A stretch of DNA of 64,000 nucleotides from Pieris napi (lineage: Eukaryota; Arthropoda; Insecta; Lepidoptera; Pieridae): NCBI RefSeq assembly GCF_905475465.1, contig NC_062256.1, positions 939,662-1,003,661 of the forward strand. The letters run 5' to 3'. Shown here piece by piece: positions 25,901-38,700 of the stretch. The position numbers were made by a program, and so were the translations under genes. The notes beneath the pieces are model-generated. The model worked only from the letters and a program-made list of their open reading frames with translations, did no database searches and was not told where the DNA came from. Position 1 is the first letter of the stretch, and every line of letters starts with the position of its first letter.

Positions 25901-28900
25901 AACGAGGGAAGATCTCGGGGGGTGCGCGGGCGCGGGAGGGGTATCACTTGAAACAAAAATAAAAAGCGATTCTATTTTGATTCCACTTGAAAGTCAAGTA
26001 GAACCGTACTAAAGCAAGTAGCGTTTACATGTTTCAACTAAAGTACTATCCTAAAGCACTCTCCTAAACACTAAGATAATGTAAATCGGCCTTTAAGGCA
26101 AGCCGGTATCCCCACGATGTGATACCGAGTGGTAGATGCGTATATAGATAGTCCATTGGTTGGATGGCACAGCCGGGGATAAACGCGGGAACCAATATGT
26201 CAAATTAGTAAAATGTCACAATTGATTGACCAATACGAAATGTCAAAATAAAAAAGAATATAACTTTATTGCGTTTAATTATTTGAATTTTGACTTACTC
26301 GTAAGTCCAGTGAACTCCTTTAATAACCATATACACTTGGAGAATTCATCTTCGTTCAATAATTGTTTTAATTCGGCCGGTGCCTCGCCCATATCTGAAA
26401 AAGAAGACTTGTGCATCAATGCTTGTCTTAAGGCCGATTTACATTATCTTAGTGTTTAGGAGAGTATTTTAGTACAAGTTGAAAGGCAAGTTCTTTAGTG
26501 CTTTAGTGAGTTGCGATTGAACGTTTACATTTCTTCCAGTAGAGTATCATTACAGCGCCACAATGAACGCGCAACGACGTCGGCAAATACGCTCTATTCT
26601 ACGCAAAATACTAACTGTAGTTATGGAACAAATAGAAGACGAGATTTTATTCGAAATAAATAAACTAAATATAAATAATAAATAAAATAGCTTCTTTTAC
26701 GGCAGTGTATGCCGAATGCCTAGCCTGTTTGTTTTTGTGTAAATTGTTTTTAACGTTCCACAAACATTCGTGAACAACATATTCAGACACAAATCTGATA
26801 GTTGTATCTTCCGACCATTTAGCCATCTTTAAAAATCAAAAAACACGCACGCGTTTCACGGCACTTAAATGCACTCTCCTAAAGATTTGACTAAATTACG
26901 TGTTTACACATAACGAGGGAAGATCTCGGGGGGTGCGCGGGCGCGGGAGGGGTATCACTTGAAACAAAAATAAAAAGCGATTCTATTTTGATTCAACTTG
27001 AAAGTCAAGTAGAACCGTACTAAAGCAAGTAGCGTTTACTAAAGCAAGTAGCGTTTACATGTTTCAACTAAAGCACTCTCCTAAACACTAAGATAATGTA
27101 AATCGGCCTTTAATTGCAAAAAAGGTAGCTGACTGTTTGGGAACACGTGGCGCCATCTGTTTGTTTAAATACATAATTAAAAACTCACCGTTGCATCTCA
27201 TAGCGCCCATTAGAACGTTGTATGACAAATCCCAATCTAGAAAAATGTTTTAATTAAAACACATATAGTGTTAAAGTTATTATATAAATTATTAACTATG
27301 TTTAGTTTTTATGTGTACTTGGTTTAACTTAAAAAAAAAAATGCACTACAACCTTTTTTAGGTCTGGGCCTCAGATTTCTGTATCTATTTCATGATCATT
27401 TGTAAATCTAATAGTGTAGTAGATGTCACACATCGCCGACTTTTTGGCTAAGGCAACATTTCCTCACGATGTTTTCCTTCACTGTTCGAGCGAACGTTAA
27501 ATGCACATAGAAAGTATTTTTGTGCACAGCAGGGGATCGAACTTACGACCTCAGGGATGAGAGTCGCAGGCTGAAGCCTCTAGATCAACACTGCTCACTT
27601 GGTTCGATTAAATAAATATCTTTACTAGCTGATCCGGCAAACGTCGTTTTGCCATGTACCTATATCATTTATAATAAAAAATAGGGGTTGATCGTAGAGG
27701 GGTGAAAATTAGGGGTTGTATGTATTTTTTGATGCTGTATCATAAAAAAATAAAAAATAAATAATTTATCTAAAAATTAAAAAAAAAATTTAGGGGTGGA
27801 CTACCCCTAACATTTAGGGGGATGAAAAATAGATGTTGGCCGATTCTCATAGATACCGGATAAGCACAAAAAATTTCATCAAAATCGGTCAAGCCGTTTC
27901 GGAGGAGTATGGCAACGAAAACTGTGACACGAGAATTTCATACATAAGATATATAAAATTCTCGTGTCATAATGTTAGTTTTCATACTACTCCGAAACGG
28001 CTTGACCGATTTTTATCAAATTATATATGCATATTCAGTAGGTCTGAGAATCGGCTACTATCTAGCTGTGTGAAGTTTGACGTTTAAGACGAGATTGTGA
28101 CACATAACCGTGACAGATTAAATCGTGTTAAACTTAAATTCCTTCTTGTAAAGAAATTAAAGTAAGAGTTAAAACAACAAATTTAACAACTGGTTCTAAT
28201 GAAAATGTTAAGAGCACTATGAGTCTAAAGGTATACCGAGATCGGTCTTCATGGCGAGATAGACTCCAGACAAAGCGTCCGGTCCCTCTCCTGCTGTCAT
28301 CTTGTTGACATAATTCTCAACCCCATCCAGAGCTGAAAAGCAAATATAGTAAACAATTGATTTCTAATTAAAATAATGATATATGTATGTTAAAACCGAT
28401 GGAGACTTTCACCAATATAATACTAGAAACATAACTAATCTACTAATCTACACAACAAACTCCCAAGCGAAATTAGAGAATTATCACTGAATAAATCCAA
28501 AACTCTCGGTAACGGTAAATTAATTAATAAAGCGTTTTATAAGTTTGACGATTGTTTTAATCATCCTAATTCTTGGAATTGATTTGCTCCAGTTCAAACA
28601 ATTTGTATGGCTCAAAACTTGACGATCAAGAAGAGTGGCAGAGTTTCTTTGCAGTTCTTCTTGCCCGCTCTACGCTCTTGAGTTGCGAACTGGTAAATTA
28701 TGTAAATTTAGAATCAATTTAACATCTTTACTGTTGACGTTCATAAGTAATAAAGTTATTTTATTTATATATTGTTATTTACGTGAATATTGACCAGAAA
28801 TTAGTTCAAAAAAATCATGCGCTATAATTCCATCAATTAATCTCAGGTCCATTTGGCCTTTTGAGCTTTACAAATTAAATTTTTCTCATTTTTCGAAGCG

Positions 28901-29734
28901 CACCAATACATCGATCCCGACCCAACTAGACCTATCTGTCTCTATCCGTATCTGACTCTATCTTTCTATCCAGTTGGGACAGGAAGGATCAGGATCGATC
29001 AGCCTTGCGATTCTGAAAAGGTGGGAGCTCGTAGTTATTGATTATTAGAATGCCAAATCATAAAATGACTGCTTCACGACTGATTTGAGAGCGACCGTCG
29101 ATGCGAAATCTGCTGTGTGAGTTCGAAAAGTGAGTTACAGAATCGCAGAGCAGTTCGCATTACCTCTGCGCATTGTACAGATAAATAAGGTTATCTATGT
29201 ATTTTAGATTTTGTGTTTTTTTTATGGAGGCTCATCTGATGTTAAGTGATACCGCCGCCGATGGACAGTCACATTGCCAGAAGGCTCGCAAATGCGGTGC
29301 CAGCCTTTCAAGAATTGGTACGCTCTTTTCTTGAAGGACCCTAAGTCGAATTGCTTCGGAACTACTTCAGTGGGCAGCTGCTTCCACATAGCGATGGTGC
29401 GCGATAAAAACTGCATTAAAAAACGCTCAGTTGTGGAACGCCGGTCGTCGAGGTGATACGGATCGTATTTTGTATTCTGCCTTGACGTCCGATAATAAAA
29501 CTCAGCTGCAGGTATTTTGATCTTAATAAGTATTGTCTGTTACTCACCAGTCGCATTAGTTATTCCCTCCATATGTTCAGCTTCGTGTTCGTAGCAATCG
29601 AATACGTCTGACATGTCTAAAAAATTATAATAATAATAAAGTTTATTTGCCTCATCACATTACAGTGGAATCCATGTAACATCCCTCGATTTAACGATAA
29701 ACCCCCTAAAGCGTCGAAACTTTAAGATGGATAT

Positions 29735-29765
<31 letters not shown>

Positions 29766-32700
29766 GGGTGGCCAAAAAGTCGTGGATCAAACGGAAATAG
29801 GGGATAGATGAGGTCATCAGCTGCAAAAATTGTTCTACGGGAGGTCTCTAAGCTCAACCCCTGCAGAGTTATAATTTATTTTGCGTTTTATAAGAAAATT
29901 GACTTTTTTTTTACTAATTCTTATTAAAATTCGAAAAAATCTACATCCTTTATCTTTTCATAATATCCACTAGATTGGTACTGATGTGTTCTTGCGTTAG
30001 ACATACTATTTTTAGTTGTTTATTGAGTGTATTGAAGATAATATTAAGTTATACGATACAAAAAATTTTCAAATCATAACTTTTTCTTTACTTCGGCCCC
30101 CACTGTGAAAAAAAATTACTCCACCGAAAAGTGACCCTGTACTACAAGTTTTGGCGCAATTAATAGGGATTCTGAAAAGGTATTACACATGGCCATGAGT
30201 CGCTCTAATATCTTTCTAGGACGAAAAAACAACAACAACGATTCGGGCTTATTACATTGTATATTACAAATATATAATGTAAAATTAGAAGCATTTAATG
30301 TATATTTCTTTTTTCACGTTCATAAGTGTATATAATATGAATAAATGATTATTGACTTGACTATAATAGGACTATAGAAGTCCTGTGATAACAGGGAGTA
30401 CATTTATGTATACCAAATAGAACTAAAGGCCGATTTACATTATCTTAGTGTTTAGGAGAGTGCTTTAGGATAGTACTTAAGTTGAAACATGTAAACGCTA
30501 CGCTAAAGAACTTGCCTTTCAAGTTGTACTAAAGCACTCTCCTAAACACTAAGATAATGTAAATCGGCCTTAAAGCACGTGTGGTTGTGGGTGTGTGAAT
30601 ATCGCTTGGGAACAAAGCCGTAACGTATTTCGACTGTTTTAATGTTGTCTCATTTTTGACTTCCTTTGATGATAACTGGAACTTTTTACAGAATTTTTGG
30701 CAAAAAGTTTATTTAAAAAAACACTAGGATGTCTTAATTCTACGGAATTTATTTTGTGCAAAATATTAGTAATAACCAAATTTTATTTTCCAGAAATAGA
30801 TCGCAACAACCATAAAGAGTTTTAGTTTAGATTGTAATTCTACCAAATAATCATAAAAGTTACATTCAATGCGACAGTTTAAAAACAAATAAAGAGTGGT
30901 AATAATATATCTCTGTTTAACCACGTTCATAATATTCCCTAGAAAAGTGGTAAGTTAGTTGGTCAACCTCCGCAGACAGCAGTTTCTGGCATAAGTTTCA
31001 GAAACAAGATTCACTAACTACTCCCGACGTTTAATGTCAGCATCTCTTCTTGAATCATACTCACTCTTTCGACTGGACATTTTCTGCAACATCTCCCAGA
31101 CACCTTCAATATCGTCATGGCCGGTCAGCGGTTTTATCGCTTCGAAGGCATCAAGTGGATCTGAAATTACGTTATTCGTAAAGGCACACTCTTTCTTAAC
31201 TTAAATATCGTTTCACTGAGAATCGAATCCAGGAATTTGTCAAGTGAGTTATTGTGTTGTAAATTAAGAATACTATTTTTTTTTACTTTAATTTAAGTCT
31301 TACCTAATTTACTAATAAGGATATTTAATATGAGAAAGTGTCCAATAACACTACTTACAGTCTCTATTAAAGGGACGACACTCTGGTGATATGTTCTATT
31401 TATATATAAGAATACTAGTAGATTCGGCCAAGCGTTGCTAAGATTTTTGTTATATTACATTGTAGTAAACTATTCAAGAGAAACGGCAGGAGAACACCAA
31501 TCCACCATGCTTTTTTTGGTGGTTATGCTATTAAATTGTAGCTTATGTGAAACGTTGGTAATTATTTTGATAAGGATCAATACCTAAGTACGAATAAAGA
31601 GCCTTTTCTAGCGGTGGTATTTTAATAAAAAAAATATTAATAAAAGGACGCTTATTGTGACGTAACTATAAAAGATAGAGACATGCTGTCGCGACATTTT
31701 TTATAGATAGTGATGTGTCCTGAAAAATTGTAGCAGGTACATTATTTTGTTCTATCATTAATAGTTTTCGCAGCGCACACGATTGAAGGAAGTTTTTTGT
31801 TTATTTTTTTACACCTTGGGTCAGATTATTCAAGTTTTAGTAAGCATCCCTTTTTTTGAAAATGAAACATAGCCTATGTCACTCGGAAATAGTGTAGCTT
31901 GCCAACGGTGAAAGAATTTTTGAAATCGGTCCAGTAGTTTCGGAGCCTATTCATTTCAAACAAACAAAAAATCAAACCTTTCCTCTTTATAATATTAGTA
32001 TAGATCTACTAAATATGAAAGTATATTTTATACGGCCATTTTATACACCAGGAAAAAGAAAGCTCCCTCTTGCACGGTGGGCCGACGAGCTTAAGAAAGT
32101 TGGTGGAGAGAATTGGGAGAAAAATGCTCAAAACAGAGAGAGATGGAGTCAATTGAAGGAGGCCTATACTCAATGAGAGGTCCTTGGAAAAACAATATAT
32201 ATATATATGGTGTGTATATATATGTTTGTATTTTGTGTGTGTGTGTGTGTGTATATTTTGTAAATTTTTGTAAATTTTTTTAAGGAATAAATGAGGCTTA
32301 ATTATTATTATTATTAATTATATTTTATACGAATAAGAATTTGAATTAAGAAAGGAAAAATCATTTATTTTTAAAACCTAAACCAACTAAAATGACAATA
32401 TAATGTAACATTCCTCTTATCTGTGGTAGTCTGAATGAAACGTGAACTATGGTTTTTATTCCTGGAAACGCAGTCGAATTTTCACATCTATCATATATAT
32501 TAATGACTCAAATACTTTTTATACTTACTTTTCTTTCCAGTGAGCAGTTGTAACAGCCGCAGGCAGCCCTTAATATCTAGAAAAACAATCAAAAAAATAC
32601 ATAATATCCTTTATTTATTTATTAAAATTTACCACATCACATATAATGCTACAGTATATATTCTCTGAAACAGGCTTCTTCTTATAAAATACTACCCTTG

Positions 32701-35700
32701 GTTTTGCCTCAGATTGCTATTTTTATTTTAAATTAAAGATTTAATGACGTGATTACCTCATGATATATTTCTATACAGTATTAGTATACAAATATCAGTA
32801 ACAGTATTAGTATCAAATATGAGAAACAGCCATACATAGTCGAGATTCGAACACACGCCCTCACGGTTAAGATCCCCGCTAAGTTTTTTTTTTTAAAGAG
32901 GCCCTCAGGCTCGCGCCATTGATTTAAGCTTGACGCGGGGACAGTGGGGCTGGGTTTCAAAGCCCGCTGGTATTCAGAGGGGTACCGAGACCCTAGATGC
33001 TAAAAACACCTCAGCCCCACACAGGCCCGCAGATGGCGGGGTTCGCCACTTCCAACCACCATCCTCGGTCCAGGATATACATCACAATGTACTTTCTTAG
33101 GAACCATACTCACTGCTAGCCTTAGAAATTCGACTGTGCCCTCCATGTACTCTCCCACAGGCACAAAACAAATTTAAATTTATAGAAATAAACTTTGTGC
33201 ACTGACTGGGAATCGAACCCGATACCCCTCACTGACGGACACCTAATAAGACCACTAGGCTATGAGGCTCTTCCTAGCCTAGGGTAGCTTTCAACGAAGA
33301 CTTTTTATAATCAGAGATACTTACGGGTATTTCCAGTCAATTTAATCATTATTTGATCGTAGAAGTACCATCCACGATTACCCTTGCATGCTTTCAGGAA
33401 TTTGAAAATCTCCTTTGGAGCTGTAAAAAGATTTTTTTTATATTTCCATATGCTAAAGCAATTAAGGCTTATTATAAATGTCTGATTTATTTGTAATTTT
33501 CATTTACTTAAATTCAAAATTGATAAAGAAAGCATTTTCTTTTTTTTTTAATTTGTAATTTTTCGTAATCGATCTCTTTTTAAACATTCACAATCTATGT
33601 TCCAAATTTAAATCACTTTTATGACAATTTTAGTAGTCTTTGAATAAAAGCGATATATAAACTATTTTAGCTTCTTGAATCTATGGTTTTATATCTTTTA
33701 GGGTCTCTAGAAGAGATACCAAGAATAAAATAAAAAAAGTATGCACGAAATCTCATAGCCCAATAAAGCATGGGGTGTTGGTATAATAGATTATTTCTTA
33801 ATAGAGAAGTAGGTGATCAGCTTGAACATGCCTGACACATGTTCTCAGGTCCTGACGATATTTTACTTCGTCTTTCGACTCCATTCTAAATAATCACGCG
33901 TAGAATAATATTAATTATGAGTTTGTTATAATTTTTATTAAAAAGAAGAATGACTTACATTTAAGCTCAGTTTCCTTCAACAAATACGACATAAACTGTT
34001 GTCTTTCTGTAACACAAAAATAAAAATAAATTATCGCTTTACAGTAAAAATATGTTTTTTTGTCGTTTCCTGAAGATGTTTATATTACAGATGGTATAAT
34101 GTTCAATCTATAATCAAGGGTATTATGCTTAATAAAGAGTTATAAATATATATATATGGTATTCTATGATATAAACAAAAAAATTATATATCTAATATAG
34201 AATACAAGGATCTATAGATCAATTTTCTTCCACAGAATACTTGATCACTTGATAATTGTGTTAAAAAAAGTAGTTTAGTCTACAAGTTTTGTATTTTATA
34301 AGTTTGATTGTACTCGTCGTTGCATATAATTTCAATATTACGCAAATTAGACAGCACATGTTTTAATTAGTTTAATAATATAATTATATTATTTACTCAA
34401 GTGTGCAAATAGTCCAATATTTTCTGTAGTCAAATATTTTCAAGGAGTTTAAAAACAACTTATTTCACAAGTGAAACCCGCGACAATGTCTGAAAATAAT
34501 GGAACATAAAAACCATATTATGATTCATATGTTTAAACATTATTTTACTAGCCTGGTATGAATGTCTAATGCTTTTGTTTTAGCCACGATACCTTATCAG
34601 CAGTGTATGTAGAAACTAAACTAAATTGGTATGAAAATGTCAGTTCGTGTCGACAAATTTTCATACAAATTTCGTTTAGATGCGATCAATGCGATCTTTT
34701 TCAGAATGTTTTGTATTCTCACCTCTAAAACCTGTATATTTGTAATAGAATTCGCTCAATTGGTTGTGGCCTGAAACAAAATTATGTAATAAAAGCAGAC
34801 TGCAAATGTACAATGGCTACATAGGCTAATTCACATTCAACCTAAAAAATAGGTTTTAACAAACATCATCACTTATTTAAATGAATCTTCTTCTTTAGTA
34901 AATTTATTACGAAAACGTCACGAAGATGTGCAGCGTTTTCGTCAAAGAAAAGCGATTGAGACCGATTGAGAGAGAGAGAAGTTTAAATTACCTTATAGAA
35001 ATTATATTTTTAAAATTAAAATTTCGTAAAGAGAATTTATGAAATATTAGTATTTTATATTTTATGCAAAATAATTTATTAATATCTCAAATGACGAATT
35101 GTAAATTAAAATGCCAAGTGTTTTTATTATCGAAGAAATAAATTTTAATAAATTTTCGACACTTGATATTTTAATGACAATTAAATTCATTAAATTCCTA
35201 ACATATCTTCCTTTTTCCCTCCCTCTAAGTCTCGGAAATCTAAAGTTTTAGATTTGTATAAATATGAACGTAAGTATGTAAGACTTCAAAATTGGCAAAA
35301 GAAGTTTCACTTCTGACATGTGTACTTTGTACGCAAGCACTCCCATCTGATGTTAAGTGAGATGTGGCCTATTGGTGGGCGTGCCTGACCAGGAGATGTC
35401 TATTTAACCGCCTCTTAACCCATATTATGCTAGGGAACATGGAAAGGGGAAGAAACGACTAAACGCTTTACATAATATTCGATATTATATTTTATTTCTG
35501 TATTTTGGTTTTGCATGTAGGTATAGATTATAGTATTTATATTATTATACTATAATCTATCAACCACTATTGTGTTCAACATTAAAGTTTAAAATTAGTT
35601 AACCATATAAGTGACAGCATTATGATACGTCAAGTCGATTTTTGACAGCTCGAAAGTATATCCATATAATTTTTAACGTATGCTTGTGTGCCTTCGCTTT

Positions 35701-38700
35701 CCACATATGTCTACGGAGAATATATATATAGTTGCTATTCTATTATATTCAATTACAAAAGATTTTACATATTTTTCGTGCACAATTCTAGGTTATTAAT
35801 TCTTCCCTTTATTCTGTGACCCTCAACGCTATTAAAAGATTTTCAAGAGCGCTAACTATACATAACAAATAATGTTTTACTTACTATGTACTCCAAATAA
35901 AGTCACCAATGGGTCGGGACGTTTTTTTTCTGAAAGAAAAGCATTCTAATTAAATTTAGTACATTAAATATAAAGAAATGAAAAATGTGATTTAGTTTAG
36001 TTAATTTGATTCCATAAGTATCTAATGCTGTCTATCACATAAAATATCATAGTAGGCTGATCAACTCGCCCTATACATATACAGGGTGGCCAAAAAGTCG
36101 TGGATCAAACGCAAATAGGGGATAGATGAGGCCATCAGCTGCAAAAAATTGTTCTACGGGAGGTCTCTAAGCTCAACCCCTGCAGAGTTATAATTTATTT
36201 TGCGTTTTATAAGAAATTTGACTTTTTTTTACTAATTCTTATTAAAATTCGAAAAAATCTACATCCTGTATCTTTTTCATAATATCCACTAGATTGGTAC
36301 TGATGAGTTCTTGCGTTAAACATACTATTTATAGTTGTTTATTGAGTGTATTGTACACTACAACTTTTTAGGTCTGGGCCTCAGATTTCTGTATCTGGTC
36401 CATGATCATTTCTAATAGGCTAATAGGTGATCAACGTTCTGTGCGTGAAACACGCCATCGACTTTTTGGGTCTAAGGCATGTCTCACGATGTTTTCCTTC
36501 TCCATACGAGCGGGTGTTAAATGCGCACATAGACAGTGCAGTGGTGCATAGCCGGGGATCGAACCAACGACCTCAGGAATGATAGTCGCACGCTAAAGCA
36601 TCGGCACTCAGGACGAGAGAGTAACACTTACCACTAAGTCTTGGCTCTAAATGTTTATTTATTTATTTATTTATTTGCTTAATGGTATTCCTACAGCTAC
36701 TTACAAGTACTATACAATATTCAAAAAATTACACTATACACAAGAGCCAAAAATGGAATACACATTTAAACATACACAAAACACAGTTACACCTATACAA
36801 ATACAAAAAAAAAAAAAAATTACAAAGAATATATGTATGTATGTAAATTCTAAATTCTACGATTCACCGTTCATTACAACACATTTATTATAAAGAAGGA
36901 ATAACAAAGCCATTCTATCTAATAAAAGATACTAGATTTTTTATATCATTTCTTAAACATTTTTTAGATACATTAAATATTTCTATTTGCTGGTAATTCC
37001 TATTATAATCTGAAGGTATACGATGCATGACTGAGTTACGCAAATAGTTTGAATTAAACCGAGGAATTTTAAATAGTTGCGTTTGCCTTGTATTGTGTGA
37101 AGAAGGGGCGTGAAAAAGTAAAAGCGGCAATAAGTCAGGACAGTCAATTAAACCATTGCAAATAGCGTGTAAAAATATAAGGTCATATTGTTTACGTCGA
37201 CATTCCAATGATTCAATACCAAAGTTCTTGCAGGAATCTATATAGCTACTGTACTTTCGGAAATCCTTAAAACTTAAAAACTTAAGAAACTTTATTTGAA
37301 TGTTCTCTATTGCTTCAATGTATTTCTTGTAGGTTGGGGACCAAACAGTGCATGCATATTCCAGTGTACTCCTAACAAAAGCAAAGTACAGGCATTTTAT
37401 ACATTTTATATTCCTGAAAGATTTGCATACTCGTTTGACGAATCCAAGTTGTTTATATGCTTTTTCTGTTATATTATCTATATGTTCTGAGAAAGACATC
37501 TTATCATCTAGTAGTATCCCCAAGTCTCTAACCAAATTCACCTGTTTAATTGTTGTATCTCTTATCTTATAACAAAATTGTATTTTCTTATGTTTGCGAG
37601 TAAAAGTAATTTTACTACATTTTCCAATATTTAAAGATAGTTTATTTCTTTTGTAGTAAATTTCCAATCTACTAAGATCCTGTTGAAGTTGAACACAGTT
37701 CTCTATAGATTTAATTTTTAGAAATATTTTTTTGTCATCTGCAAACATAAGATATTCTGAATACTTGAAACAATTCTGTATATCATAAAGATAAGCATTA
37801 AACAACAGCGGACCCAGTATAGAGCCCTGAGGTACACCGGATGTCACATTTATAAATGTGCTATATAATATAATGTTACCCTAAGACTTTGATTGCGTTA
37901 ATCTTAACAAAATTATAATTAATATATACTTAAATTAACTTTGTGAAGAGCTGGGACCCAGGTATTTATTACTTAATAGGGTTCCCTAATCCTAACAACA
38001 CATACAAGATTGTAATGCATTGTTATAATATACATATATATCTATATATATAAAAATGAAACCCGTTTTCCGTTGTCACGACATAACATGAAAACGGCGT
38101 GACCGATTTGTCTGATTTTTTTAAAATAATATTCCTTGAAGTACGAGGATGGTTCTTACGGAGAGAAAAATTAAAAAAAAATGAGTGAAAAAGTCTAAAA
38201 ACAACTTTTCTATATTCCCATACAAAATATTCGTAATAATACTTAAAAGTCAATTTGAACTTTAATACCATATCATAGAGTTCAAGTGTTAGTGGAGGGG
38301 TTCCGGGAAGGTAAATTTTTATTTTTTGACATAATGTCTTTGTTGTCTTATCAACTTTCTTTTTTTTATCTTACTAGCTAGACCGGTGCCCCAAATAGCA
38401 GAATAAGTATTTTAAAAATAATAAAGAATAGACTGTTAGGCGGTACGATGTTCGCCAGGCCAGCTAGTATATATATATAATTAGATATATAAACACGTTT
38501 TGATATTAGAAAGATTATTACTATAATACAAAAGCAGGAATGTAGAAACTCAAAACGTCGAGTTATGCAGATGTAATACTCACTTTTACCGACTGGACCG
38601 CCCAGGATAGCATCATCCAAGTTCTCATGGATATTTTTCACGTCACGGACTTCATTGCCAATAGTTCCCAATACCCCCAGAACACCATGTTCGTTACCTT

